Assembly (NCBI GenBank): GCA_038380435.1
Contig: JAWZYU010000004.1
Location: 20,558,001-20,622,000, forward strand
From: Ryuthela nishihirai
Taxonomy: Eukaryota; Arthropoda; Arachnida; Araneae; Heptathelidae
DNA length: 64,000 nt
Reading direction: 5' to 3'
In this document: positions 1 to 9,475 of the stretch, piece by piece
Layout of the letters: every line of letters starts with the position of its first letter
Numbering within the stretch: the first letter of the stretch is position 1
Notes under the pieces: model-generated
What the model saw: the letters and a program-made list of their open reading frames with translations, nothing else
Databases searched by the model: none
Told to the model about the DNA's origin: nothing
Position numbers and translations under genes: made by a program

Positions 1-739
1 TGTTGATGAGATGAACTCTTTCATTCGAGCTGTTGATGAGACTGGTAGTAGAGTAGGTTTGGTTATAAACAGAGAGAAAACTAAAGTGATGAAAATTGGT
101 CAGGCAGGTTGTGATTCAGTTAATCTGAATGGTTGCAGTCTTGAGCAGGTGTCACAGTTTAATTACCTTGGGAGCTATGTAACTGATACTGGTGATGTGC
201 GGCATGAGATTAACAGACGAATAGGTATTGCTGCCGGGACTTTTAAGAATCTATGGAGATTGTGGAGAAATAGGCGTATACACCTAAAGACTAAAATTAG
301 ACTGTATAATAGTTTGGTTCTTTCTAGGGTTAGTTATGGTAGTGAAACTTGGACGCTGTGTAAACAAGATAACAGGAAACTAGATGCTTTTGATTCTAGA
401 TGCTTACGCAGTATCTTGGGTATTAGGTGGTTTAACTTTGTAACTAATGATGAGGTTAGGTAAAGGAATCTGCAACCTCCTTTAACCAGCATATTGTGCA
501 GAGAGAGACTCCGCTGGTTTGGCCATGTTGCCCGTATGGATAATTATAGATTGGCGAATAAGGTTATGAACAGTGTGCCTAGAGGCCTCAGAAGGAGGGG
601 GAGACCTAGGATGCGGTGGGCAGACAATGTCAAACAGGACCTTGTTAGAATTGGTGTGCAGTGGCCGGATGCAGTAGATGTAGCTCAGGACAGATATGCT
701 TGGATAATTAAACTGCACGGTCTGGTTGGACCTCCGTAG
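1..739 (+). pseudogene. RTE-like LINE, C-terminal part of reverse transcriptase
   Basis: This is the 3' end of an RTE-clade (BovB-like) non-LTR retrotransposon. The window opens inside the RT palm, downstream of the expected YADD motif, with GLVINREKTKVM (the KT motif region). It is followed by FNYLGSYV, then the TK..LYNSLVLSRVSYGSETW segment, and finally the RTE C-terminal module RWFGHVARM, GRPRMRWADNV and the DR.AW..KLHG end. The frame is continuous (frame 2) but for one TAA at 461-463. The related copy at 3992-4897 has Gln at this point, so it looks like a CAA-to-TAA nonsense change. The natural stop is TAG at 737-739, followed at once by a GAT microsatellite. The clade is assigned from family knowledge; the motifs are seen directly. 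Confidence 0.85.
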
Positions 740-751
740 CCCATGGCTGCT

Positions 752-791
752 TGATGATGATGATGATGATGATGATGACGACGACGACGAC

Positions 792-883
<92 letters not shown>
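752..883 (+). repeat. (GAT)n/(GAC)n microsatellite, tail of the RTE copy
   Basis: About 130 bp of GAT repeats with a short block of GAC. It starts 12 bases after the RTE stop codon. A matching tract (reverse complement CATCATCGTCGTC) sits at the same place in the RTE copy at 3.9-5.4 kb, so this is the 3' terminal repeat of the element rather than a random microsatellite. Short tandem repeats at the 3' end are usual for RTE elements. The long acidic poly-Asp reading across it is not a protein feature. Confidence 0.85.
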
Positions 884-884
<1 letters not shown>

Positions 885-2129
885 AAGGGGGGAAACAGAG
901 ATGATTATAATAATTATCGACCTATAACAATTTTCTTTAAAGTCATTGAAAAAATAGTTGAAAAAGAATGGTTAATTATTTGGATAACATTGAGTTTTTT
1001 GCAAAAAATCAGTTTGGTTTCCGTGAAAATTGCAGTACGTCTCATGCACTAAAAATTTTAATGAATTGATTTATAAGGTCATTAATAATAATAAAAAGAT
1101 TATTGGGGATTTTTTAGACATCAGAAAAGCATTTGACTCTATTAATCATAAAATACTTTTACATAAGCTGAAATGTTATAGTTTTCGTGGTATAGTGTAT
1201 GATTGGTTTAAAAGTTTCATTGAGAATAGAAAGCAAATTGTGATTATTAATAATTTTAAAAGTAAAACATTATTGACTGTAAGTGGAGTCCCACAGGGTT
1301 CTGTGTTGGGTCCTTTACTTTTTCTTATGTATATCAATGAATTCTGTAAATTAAAAATTGCAGGGCAAATTATTTCTTTTGCGGATGATACATCCATAGT
1401 TTTTGATGCAGAAGATAATGAAGCATTACTTGGAAATATTAATAGTAGTTTAATAATTATTAAAAAATGGCTTACTAAAAATGAATTAAAATTAAATGTA
1501 AAAAAACTAAGTACATATATTTTACATTAACTTCATTACATACATTTGGAAATAGCATCAAACTTCACGAATTGAACTGTTTAAGTACAGACTGCTGTAA
1601 CTGTGATAGTATCGAAATGACTGATAGCTACAATTATCTAGGATTAATAATAGAATCTAATTTAAAATGGAAAAAAACATATTGACTCACTTTCTTCAAA
1701 ACTAAACAGAATATTATATAAAATTTACTATTTAAAACGTTATGCTAATTATAATTTCCTACGGAATATTTATTTCGCATGGTTCAGTCTATCTTAATTT
1801 ATGGGATTTGTTGTTGGGGAGGAGAATATAAATCAAAGTTATTGCCTTTAATTTATGTACCAAATAAAATAGTTCGTAATCTTAATTAGAATTATTTTGC
1901 TGGTAACACAATATTATACAACAAACATAATATATTGCCACTAAAGAAATTATATATATACATTTCAACTATCTTTTCGTATAAAAATCAAGATTTAATT
2001 CCGATTAGAATTCCTACTTTTAACTCCCGAGTTTTGGGTTTACAATTTTATATAGAAAAAACGAAAAAGGAAATTTTTCATAAAATGTTTTATTTTATTG
2101 AACCTAAATTTTTTAATTCACTAGAGTAA
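884..2129 (+). pseudogene. L2/CR1-like reverse transcriptase, C-terminal half
   Basis: Readable pieces in order, in shifting frames: YNNYRPITI and KVIEKIVEK (RT motif 0/1, 898-970); QFGFREN and CSTSHALKIL (1010-1060); DIRKAFDSINHKIL (motif A, about 1120-1160); SGVPQGSVLGPLLFLMYIN (motif B, about 1284-1340); ISFADDTSIVF (motif C, catalytic FADD, about 1373-1405); then KWLTKNELKLN. After a frameshift near 1510, YNYLGLIIES (about 1630) and a decayed C-terminal domain reach the stop TAA at 2127-2129. At least three frame changes and several stops make it non-functional. The GVPQGSVLGPLLF and FADDT combination is typical of the CR1/L2/jockey group; I cannot be sure of the exact clade. Confidence 0.8.
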
Positions 2130-2562
2130 CGAAAAATGAAAGAAACGAAAAATGTTTTACTACTTTTAAGAAATAATTGCGTGCAAATTTGTCAAAGATA
2201 AGCAACATTGAATGTATGTTTACTGTGATTAAATAATATTTTGATAGCATTTACATAGGAACTGATATTTGGTAAGACTGCATACCCACACCACCTGTGA
2301 TAGTTAATATTTTTTTATACTTTTTATTTTTTACTTACTTTATTTTCTTTAATGAAAATTAATTATTTTTTTTATAACCTGGAAGAGCTCGTAGCTCTTT
2401 GGTTGTTCACATATACTTATTGATTGTTTTACTTAGTTTTATGCTTTTATTGTTTCTCTGTTTTTTGTAAAGTGTTGTATTGATAATGTATTTGACAAAG
2501 TGTTTTCCATTGTATGTTTATTGCCCTCATTTATTTATGTTATAATAAATTTGAATTTGAAA
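884..2562 (+). mobile_element. 5'-truncated L2/CR1-like LINE, 3' half with 3' UTR
   Basis: The copy begins inside the RT domain directly after the GAT tract and ends with the tail AATAAATTTGAATTTGAA at 2544-2561. This kind of short TTGAA-type 3' repeat also ends the LINE at 30.5 kb (AATAAAAATTGAATTGAA). The 3' UTR runs from about 2130 to 2545 and is AT-rich without other features. The 5' truncation fits target-primed reverse transcription. The placement inside or beside the RTE tail suggests insertion into the GAT tract. Confidence 0.75.
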
Positions 2563-2780
2563 ACACCGGTTCTCGTCCGATCACCGAAATTAAGAAGCTT
2601 TGGGTGCGGTCAGTACCTGGGAGGGTGACCATCTGGGAACACCACGTGCAGTTGGCAAAAAACTCTTTTGAGGACCCGTCATCCTCACAGATCCCTCTAT
2701 ATGGTGTATTAAACTGACAGGCTTCTGTCAGACCTCTGTGGCAGGCAGCTGCTTGAGGAGGTATTTTTTTTAAAATAAGA
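2562..2780 (+). mobile_element. SINE-B with 5S-rRNA-derived head (SINE3-like)
   Basis: 2562-2656 aligns by eye with eukaryotic 5S rRNA from about nucleotide 21 to its 3' end: TCTCGTCCGATCACCGAA, then TTAAG.AGC, GGTCAGTAC, a C-box-like GGGAGGGTGACC, TCTGGGAACACC and GTTGGC. The 5S part is too diverged and too short to be a working gene. After a short A-rich join, 2660-2780 matches the body shared by the tRNA-headed SINE-B copies (for example 61638-61843): CATCCTCACAGA, AAACTGACAGG, CAGACCTCTGTGGCA and GCAGCTGCTTGAG, then a T-rich end. So a 5S-derived head is joined to the SINE-B body. Internal 5S promoter elements would drive Pol III transcription. It follows directly on the LINE tail at 2561. 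Confidence 0.8.
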
Positions 2781-2784
2781 CAAG

Positions 2785-3110
2785 AAGAAACTTGATGCTT
2801 TTGATTCCAAATGCTCATAATATCATATAGAATATTACAGTAGATGCTTCGATTATGTAAATAATGACGAGATTAAATCAAAGAGTCATCAACCTGCCTT
2901 TGAACCGCATCTTGTGCAGGGAGAGATTGGATTGGTTTGAATATGTTCCTCTCAAGTATAACAACATATCAAGAAATAATTATGAAACAGTTAACTAAGG
3001 AATTGAAGGAAAGATGAAGATTTAGAATGAGATGACTGGACTTTGTCAAACAGGGCTCTATACGGATTAACGTGTTCGGAAAACTAAATTCTACATTGGA
3101 CCTTCCTAGT
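2785..3110 (+). pseudogene. Old relic of RTE-like LINE C-terminus
   Basis: The DNA still aligns by eye with the RTE copy at 1-739: AAACTTGATGCTTTTGATTC matches the KLDAFDS codons, then come stretches equivalent to NDEV, LQPP..., CRER..WFGHV and the DL..I.V segment. It has many indels and stops and no usable frame. It is clearly more diverged than the copies at 1-739 and 3.9-5.4 kb, so RTE activity here spans a long time. Confidence 0.6.
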
Positions 3111-3636
3111 CAATAGCTTTTCGAATGAATTATTTAGGAATGTTGATTATTGATGCAATGGAGCTTCAATATCGTAAAATTTATTTTAAAGATATTTCAT
3201 ATGTAGGTTAATTTCCAGTTTTTAACGAAATTAATTCTTCTTGAGACATTGACGATACTAAATGGGTTTTCTTTCTCGTTTCATTTGAATTGGAAGTTCA
3301 CTTGAAACGATTGAAATGGGCACAGTTAAAAAAAGTTATCACTTGCTACTGAAAAAGTAGAGGCAAATCAGTTTCTGCTAGTAATTGAAAAACAATCTTC
3401 TGTAAGGCCATTTACCACAGAAAGTTACTATTTGAAATTTTTCAATTCCGCAAAAATTTTGACCAGGAGGATTAAAGTGAAAAGGGTGCAAAGGTCAATA
3501 GAAAAAAATATTTTCCTTAGTTACAAAAGCAAACAGAATTTTTTTATACATATTGGTGCTCAAAATTGAAAGGTAATGTGTAAATTTTGAAATGTGACAG
3601 AAGAAAATGGGTGCACATTTAATTGAAACATCCAAG
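3111..3636. other. Unassigned AT-rich stretch
   Basis: No coding signal, tRNA-like boxes or terminal repeats that I can recognise. Short ORFs here are not supported by motifs. Confidence 0.4.
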
Positions 3637-3913
3637 AGTTGGGTTGTTTTACCCCTGAGCGACAGTATTTTGCCCACAATGAACTAAATGGCCAGGTCAC
3701 AAAGACTCCAAGAGCTGAATGAAAGTTGAGGGAAAGGAAGCCACTGAAGAGCTCTTAGGAGACAGGAGGAAGACTCCCGTCAATGCCATCCAATGTGATC
3801 TTTAAGGTGCAACCGCAAACAGCAAAAAGCTTCCGTCTGATAGTCTTCCTATCAGACGGAAGACTTTCCTAACCCATCGGTGTTCCCTTTCTCACCGAGA
3901 ACATAACGGGTGT
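3637..3913 (-). mobile_element. SINE-A copy, old, 5' head lost
   Basis: Read on the minus strand it keeps the SINE-A 3' half: the terminal TTACCTCTGAG-type block (here with ACCCCTGAGCG on the plus strand, 3651-3661), AAATGGCCAGGTCAC, CCCGTCA.TGCCATCCAATGTG and CCCATCGGTGTTCCC. The tRNA head is missing; the element runs into the CAT/CGT microsatellite of the next LINE. A 14-bp inverted duplication (3830-3862) interrupts it. Confidence 0.75.
3830..3862. repeat. Inverted duplication, 14-bp arms, 5-nt spacer
   Basis: CTTCCGTCTGATAG at 3830-3843 is repeated perfectly in inverse at 3849-3862 with TCTTC between. It lies inside the SINE-A copy, where the other SINE copies have a single arm-like segment (the CCGACGGACGG region), so it arose after insertion. 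Confidence 0.8.
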
Positions 3914-3979
3914 TCATCATCATCGTCGTCGTCGTCATCATCATCATCATCATCATCATCGTCGTCGTCGTCGTCGTCA
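3914..3979 (-). repeat. CAT/CGT microsatellite, 3' tail of RTE copy 2
   Basis: The tract reads (GAC)n then (GAT)n on the minus strand and begins just after the element's stop codon and a CCATGG, matching the arrangement at 737-883. Confidence 0.85.
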
Positions 3980-3991
3980 ACTAGCCATGGA

Positions 3992-4897
3992 CTACGGAGG
4001 TCCAACTAGACCGTGCAATTTAGTTCTCCAAGCAAGTCTGTCCTGAACTATATCTACTGCATCTGGCCACTGCACACCAATTCTAATAAGGTCCTGTTTG
4101 ACATTGTCTGCCCACCGCATCTTAGGTCTCCCCCTCTTTCTGAGGCCTTTAGGCACACTGTTCATTACCCTATTCACCAATCTACAATTATTCATACGGG
4201 CAACATGGCCAAACCAACGGAATCTCTCTCTGCACAATATGCTACTTAAAGGAGGTTGCAAACTCCTTTGCCTAACCTCATCATTAGTTACAAAGTTAAA
4301 GCACCTAATAACCAAGATACTACGTAAGCATCTAGAATCAAAAGCATCTAGCTTACTGTTATCTTGTTTACACAGCGTCCAAGTTTCACTAGCATAACTA
4401 ACCCTAGAAAGAACCAAATTATTATACAGTCCAATTTTAGTCTTTAGGTGTATACGCCTATTTCTCCACAATCTCCATAGATCTCTGCTGTTGTGCTGTC
4501 TAACTGCTTCTTCGGCTTTGTCAGCCAAGCCATCAAGCCAATGATTCTTATCAGCATCTAACTGATCCTTTACACGTTTATTAAGCTCTCTGTAATGCTT
4601 TATATTAGGACTAGTAGGGTATTGATTAAGGACATTTCTGCAGTTCTTTCTTTCTGAAATAAGTTCAAGTGCCTTATCACTCAAATAATTCTGCCTCCTC
4701 TTTTCCTTTTTCCCTAAAAGAGTACTGTTAGTTTCCAAAAAAGCCTGTTTAAAATGGTCCCATTCTTCCTCAACTTCAGTAGTAAGCAAACCATGACTGT
4801 CATAATGACTAAGCAACCTATCATGGTAAGCTTTAGCTATAACTGGGTCTTTCAGAGTTTCAGTATTAAAGGTAAATTTTTTAGACCTAGCAAACAC
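3992..4897 (-). pseudogene. RTE-like LINE with the RT core deleted (linker fused to C-terminus)
   Basis: An uninterrupted 301-codon frame. The N-terminal half is the RTE linker between endonuclease and RT (YHDRLLSHYDSHG, WDHFKQAFLE, HYRELNKRV, ADKAEEAVRQHN). The C-terminal half is the end of the RT ORF (LWRLWRNRRIHLKTKIGLYN, SYASETWTLCKQD, RWFGHVARM, GRPKMRWADNV, then KLHGLVGPP at the stop). The two parts meet near 4480 at NSRD/LWRLW. The whole RT palm with motifs A, B and the YADD box, several hundred residues, is absent. An RTE linker followed by RT core sequence (RDKNGKVIKDE) is present in the copy at 30.1-30.4 kb, so this is a deletion. The frame is kept across the junction. The element cannot reverse-transcribe itself. 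Confidence 0.85.
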
Positions 4898-5390
4898 TTT
4901 TTAAGTTGCAAGACGCTTTTAACAAGATAATGGTCAGATCCAATTTCAGCTCCCCTATATGCCCTATATTCCTAACAGGACTAGCCTATTTGCTGTTAAT
5001 TAATATATAATCAATCATATTCTTATGCAGCCCATCAGGTGAAACCATGTGTACTTATGTATATCGCGGTGTTTGTAATAAGTTATGTATAATCGCGGTG
5101 TTTGAAATTTTGCTGCAAGAAATCTTTCATTAATGCACTCATATCATAGAAGAGCATCACTAGCGTGTCTACTGAGCAGCAGACCCACGCCTTGGTGATG
5201 CTTATTATCCCTCCCTGAAAAGAGAAATTTAAGATTATTTTTAAGAATCTGACCTTTATCTTTCCATCTGGTCTCTTGCAAGCCGAGAATATCTAAATTA
5301 TAATGGTGGAATTCTTGTGTGAGGACATCAAGAGAAAAAGCTCTGTGCAGAGTCCTCACATTCCAACTACCTATGGAGAGAAAATGGTTA
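4898..5390 (-). pseudogene. RTE-like endonuclease (APE) domain, broken
   Basis: Minus-strand reading from about 5376: IGSWNVRTLHRAF (the SWNVRTL start of RTE/CR1 APE domains), then NLDILGLQETRWKDKG with the catalytic Glu in QETRW, then HHQGVGLLLS. Frame breaks follow; 4900-5140 still shows pieces such as SDHYLV upstream of the linker, but no continuous frame. The domain belongs to the same copy as 3992-4897, read from 5390 downward. The start used is the SWNVRTL segment and not a Met, because no convincing ATG is visible in frame. Confidence 0.75.
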
Positions 5391-6060
5391 GTGGGATGTT
5401 TAAAGAAACTATGTTTATTGAGAGAGGGAATGCCGGCAATATCAAACAGCCCCTAATCGCAGGCATGGGCCAAAGACCCGTTCCCCCACCACTAAAGGCT
5501 GGAGCCATCTACACTGGAAGACTTCCTCCAATGTAGAATTTGACGATGCCAGTAGAGGCAAAGAGTTCAGGTGCCTGTGATGACCTCTGCTCAGGATTAT
5601 CCACCAGCTGATAAACATATCCTGTGAATCTATTCACTTGGGGCTGTCAACCCACAAACAAACAGAAAACACAGCGGAGGATTTTCCCTCCACAAAAGCC
5701 CACCAGTGCAGCAAAATCAGGATCCATAATCATGCTCAGAGCCATAATTCCGTTCAGGTTGGTATATTATGGTCAGCATCAGGACCCTGTGTGGTTGACC
5801 ACTCCTCAGCAGGGTAGAAAAAAAAAGAAAAGTAGTCAGAGTTATCCAGATCAGTAGGCCACACTAATCTGGCAGCCCTCCCCTTCCGTTCACTTCCACA
5901 AGAGAGTATCTCTTTTGAAAGTTACTAACGGTCTACACCACGAGAAGGGAGTGTCGGACATTAGGTGCTAAGCATGGCCGGTTCTATGCATCATCACAGG
6001 GGATTGGTGCATAGCTCTCCTTCCAGTGACTACCTAGCTACCATTTATAGATCTAACGGG
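5391..6060 (-). mobile_element. Probable 5' leader of RTE copy 2
   Basis: The stretch upstream of the endonuclease carries no coding motifs. It is less AT-rich than the flanks, and it ends before the SINE at 6111. I infer it is the RTE 5' untranslated region from its position; the exact 5' end is not visible. Confidence 0.4.
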
Positions 6061-6110
6061 TGTCAGAGGGAGAAAAAAATTTAAACACATGCATAGTTGG
6101 GACTCAACCA

Positions 6111-6444
6111 GGGTTGCGTTGCTTTACCTCTCAGCGGCACTTTTTTGCACACAATGGGCTAAATGGATAAGTAACAAGGCCCCGAGGGCTCAGAGAAGGT
6201 AGAGGGGACAGATGGTAGCTTCCCGTCACGCCATCAGTCATGTTCTTTAATGTTAACAGATTCATGGCTTAACGTCCCATCGAACGAATGACGTCTTTTC
6301 CAAGCCCATCGGTGTCTCCTACTGACCGAGGGAAGAGAGGGGAGTTTTGAGGAGATAAATAATCAATGGTAACCTAGTTGGGCTCGAACATGTAATTTGC
6401 GGATTACGAGCCTGGCGTGCTACCGACTGAGCCACCCCCGCCCC
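6111..6444 (-). mobile_element. SINE-A copy, old, nearly full length
   Basis: On the minus strand it starts with GGGGCGGGGGTGGCTCAGTC (box A at about 6425-6435) and a weak box B near 6388 (TGTTCGAGCCC), then the SINE-A body, ending at ACCTCTCAGCGGCAC near 6125. Point changes and short indels are frequent compared with the 38.2-kb copy, so it is an old insertion. A second tRNA head lies directly upstream (6446-6500). Confidence 0.8.
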
Positions 6445-6445
6445 T

Positions 6446-6500
6446 ATTCGAACCTAGGAACTATAGATTATGAGCCTGGCACACTACCAATTGAGCCAAC
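6446..6500 (-). repeat. Second tRNA-like head joined to the SINE-A at 6111
   Basis: The plus strand repeats the head after the first head has ended: ATTCGAACCTAGGAACTA, GATTATGAGCCTGGCACAC, TACCAATTGAGCCAACC. Read on the minus strand these are a box A (TTGGCTCAATTGG) and a box B (TAGGTTCGAAT). Either the element has a dimeric head or a second SINE inserted and lost its body. Confidence 0.7.
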
Positions 6501-7300
6501 CTTCGTTTCAACGCGACCACGAACATTAAAATTAAGTTTTCTATAATAAATGAAATTGTGGTCCCCGCTCATTTCCGTTTCAACCAGTCTGGCGTTCACT
6601 TCGAAAGCATATTCACTTCACCATGTCACTAAAAACGACACATCGGTTATTGCGTAGGGCGAAAGGCATATGGTGGAAAGCGATAGTTACGTTTGGAAGT
6701 GGGGTCATTTCCAGAGCAAGGTATCCAAAACCTTAAATATACTACAAAATATCCTCTTAATATTTTTAAGACAATTTTAAGAAACAGGAGATATTAGTCG
6801 TAGACTACAACAAGGTCGTCCAATAGCCATAACTGCTCAAGACGACTGCAGGATAGATGTGCCCTTTCGCCAACTGACATCCATACATGCAATTGTCCCG
6901 TCTTTCCCACCCAAACAGATTCATCATTCAAGATCACACGATGCCATTTATCACAGCAGAAACTTTATCTTGTCACCACAACAGATGTTTCGATCGTTGG
7001 TAACTATGTATGAGTGGCAGATGGGGCTTCAGGTTCCTTGCATGCATGCCTAATTCACACAATTGTTATTTGATGAGGCTTATTGATATTGGCCCTGATA
7101 TTGTCTATACCACGATGCCACAAATTTGATGCAGGGTGATTGATAGGTCCTTTGTGGGAGTTGCTAGATGTGTCGATTTGCCCATGTCGACTTTTATCTA
7201 TTGGCTCACGTTCCTCTATCAGCATGGTTCTGACGTCACTGTGGCCAACATCTAGCAACGGTTCGGCCATTCCTTCAACGTCGATTGCTATGCAGCGTAG
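6501..7300. pseudogene. Scraps of a Tc1-like transposon
   Basis: Two decayed pieces are readable. At 6785-6860 (+) GDISRRLQQGRPIAITAQDD resembles the linker after the paired-like HTH of Tc1 transposases (usually GRPR.TT..D). At 6860-6985 (-) the reading WHRVILNDESVWVG resembles the first catalytic Asp region (W..V.FSDES). The opposite orientation of the two pieces implies rearrangement. A 71-codon minus-strand ORF (7055-7270) has no recognisable domain. Confidence is limited because no TIRs were found. Confidence 0.45.
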
Positions 7301-7317
7301 TTGTACTATTGTACATT

Positions 7318-7548
7318 ACATCTCTGATGCGTTCTGAATGTAGCTTAATAACCAATGTGGTCCTCATACCGCGGATGCGTTCGGAATGTAGCTTACTAAC
7401 CAATGTGGTCCTCATACCAATGTGGTCTGAATGTAGCTTACTAACCAATGTGGTCCTCATACCAATGTGGTCTGAATGTAGCTTACTAACCAATGTGGTC
7501 CTCATACCGCGGATAGCTTACTAACCAATGTGGTCCTCATACCGCGTA
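7318..7548. repeat. Minisatellite, about 45-bp unit, five copies
   Basis: Tandem units of GAATGTAGCTTACTAACCAA plus TGTGGTCCTCATACC, with either GCGGATGCGTTCG or AATGTGGTCT between units. The interior units are nearly identical and the first has TTAATAACC for TTACTAACC. Reading frames through both strands are long only because of the repetition. Confidence 0.85.
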
Positions 7549-7774
7549 TTATTTTATACCACACTTTCTGAGAACTCCTATCCGTCAGCATTGATTTCAT
7601 TGGAATAATGATAGTTAGTACACAAAGATGTGCTACATCTGCATTGCAAAATTTGAACAAATCTATTGACTCCTTATCGGTGGGACAATTTCAATGATTG
7701 AGGAATGTGCATTTTTCAACTTAATGCATTTATTTTTGATATTTAACATTATATTAAATTTTTATGATATATGC

Positions 7775-8099
7775 CAGTCGTGTCCAACTCGCGGGCCGCA
7801 TGCGGCACTGGAAAGCTAGTAATGCGGCCCACAAAATCATAAAGTTTACGACATACGCTTTCAACATGATTATGTGATTTTCAACGAGTTTTTGATATCT
7901 CACTAGTTTTATGTTGCCCTTTTTTAATTTTATAATAAAAAACATAAGAAAATAAATGAAGTTTTATTATTCACATACATTGACTATATTATACATTTTA
8001 TGTGCGGCCCAAAACAATTCATCTTCACTCAATGTGGCCCTGGGAAGTCAAATCTTCACTCAATGTGGCCCAGGGAAGTCAACAGATTGGACACGCCTG
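7775..8099. mobile_element. hAT-like MITE
   Basis: Left end CAGTCGTGTCCAACTCGCGG and right end (reverse complement) CAGGCGTGTCCAATCTG form imperfect TIRs of the CAGNGGTGTCCAA type known from hAT MITEs. Flanking octamers ATATATGC and ATATACTG are a decayed 8-bp target-site duplication at best. No coding capacity. Near the right end a 31-bp segment (CTTCACTCAATGTGGCCC plus GGGAAGTCAA) occurs twice in tandem. Confidence 0.65.
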
Positions 8100-8473
8100 A
8101 TATACTGTATACATTTCATGCATTTGATGAAGCTTACATCTTTAAAATTCGTTTTGCTTTATATCGATTTAAAATATTATTTTAAATCTCCATCTTTTTT
8201 TTCTCCATGGGTATTTTATCCGCTTATTATATATTATTATAGTCCATTTATCTGCTTCGTAAGCCTGCTTGTATCGTAGACCACATACAACTGATGAGAG
8301 TGCAATAAACGGAAAAACAATACATTAGTATGGAATCTGTGAAACACAGATCATTATGAAATATCAAATTTTGCTTCTAATATTCCAAAAAGAAAAAAAA
8401 AACATTTCGCCTACACAACTATTGTACTAAAGAAATAATGTTTTGAATGTTGTTTAAATAATACTTTTTTCCA

Positions 8474-8636
8474 TTTGCTCTGAGTAGTTAGAACACTTGT
8501 CTACTGATCAAAGGACCTGGGTTCGAACCCTGGACAAGGCTTGGATGTTTCAGTTGTCTTTCTGCTGAGGCTTTCCCTTCCTCACAGATTTTTCTCTATG
8601 GCAAGCAGCTGCTTGAAGGATATTTATATTTTTGAT
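8474..8636 (+). mobile_element. SINE-B copy, tRNA-headed, shortened
   Basis: Box A region CTCTGAGTAGTTAGAACAC and box B GGTTCGAACCCTGG, then CTTGGATGTTTCAGTTGTC, CTGCTGAGG and GCAAGCAGCTGCTTGAAGG. The usual palindromic ACTGACAGG..CCTGTCAG part of the body is deleted. The copy is well diverged. Confidence 0.75.
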
Positions 8637-8646
8637 TAAATTAGAC

Positions 8647-9341
8647 CAGTGGTTCTCAAACTTTTATGCTTCACGTATCCCCTGGAAGTGTGTATGTAAC
8701 TGGCGTACCCCTTGTATAGATAGATAAAACTATAGTTATAGTATAACAATGGGAATAAAATAAAACATATATATCAGTGGTTCTCAACCTTTTATGCTTC
8801 ACGTACCCCCTGGAAATGTGTATGTAACTGGCGTACCCCTTGTATAGATAGATAAAACTATAGTTATAGTATAACAATGGGAATAAAATAAAACATATAT
8901 ATCAGTGGTTCTCAACCTTTTATGCTTCACGTACCCCCTGGAAATGTGTATGTAACTGGCGTACCCCTTGTATAGATAGATAAAACTATAGTTATAGTAT
9001 AACAATGGGAATAAAATAAAACATATATATCAGTGGTTCTCAACCTTTTATGCTTCACGTACCCCCTGGAAATGTGTATGTAACTGGTGTAAATGTGTAC
9101 CCCTTGTATAGATCGATAAAACTATAGTTATAGTATAACAATGGGAATAAAATAAAACATATATATATATACACATTAAATTTTGCATTCATAAATTACA
9201 TACATGGATAAACACAAAAAATGGCATTTTTGCACAGCAGTGTTGCCAACTTAGCGACTTTGTTAATAGATCTAGCGACTTTTGAGCTCTCACGGCGTAT
9301 CCCAAAACATTTTTCCGCGTACCCTATGTTGAGAACCCCTG
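8647..9341. mobile_element. hAT-like MITE with four tandem copies of its 5' end
   Basis: Perfect 8-bp target-site duplication AATTAGAC at 8639-8646 and 9342-9349. Terminal sequence CAGTGGTTCTCAAAC at the left and its partner GTTGAGAACCCCTG at the right. From the left end, a 128-bp unit (TIR, TTTATGCTTCACGTACCCC, TAACTGGCGTACCCCTTG, GATAAAACTATAGTTATAG, ending in an ATATAT tract) is present four times (starts near 8647, 8777, 8905 and 9033). The second and third are identical by eye; the fourth has a 9-base insert. The unique 3' part (9165-9341) includes GTTGCCAACTTAGCGAC and CTCTCACGGCGTA. The sister copy at 9706-10527 has a single unit. No transposase is encoded. Confidence 0.9.
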
Positions 9342-9475
9342 AATTAGACAATTCATTTTTTTCACATTTTCTATCATTCCATTCACATTATCTATCATTC
9401 ATGTTTTAATAATCTGGTTTTTGTTTTGAAATCTATCTTTTTTTGGTTTTCGAAAAATACTGAGTAGTTCAAAAT

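Noticed and set aside
726..1052. Acidic ORF with a long poly-Asp stretch
   Set aside because: It is a reading of the GAT microsatellite running into a truncated LINE, not a protein gene.
2562..2656. A real 5S rRNA gene
   Set aside because: The first 20 or so bases are missing, many conserved bases are changed, and it is fused to a SINE body.
7055..7270. A 71-codon minus-strand ORF as Tc1 C-terminus
   Set aside because: It has no DLNPIE block or other Tc1 motif and I could not place it in the family.
8671..9005. Two identical 68-codon ORFs
   Set aside because: They are produced by the 128-bp tandem repeat of the hAT MITE and have no coding features.
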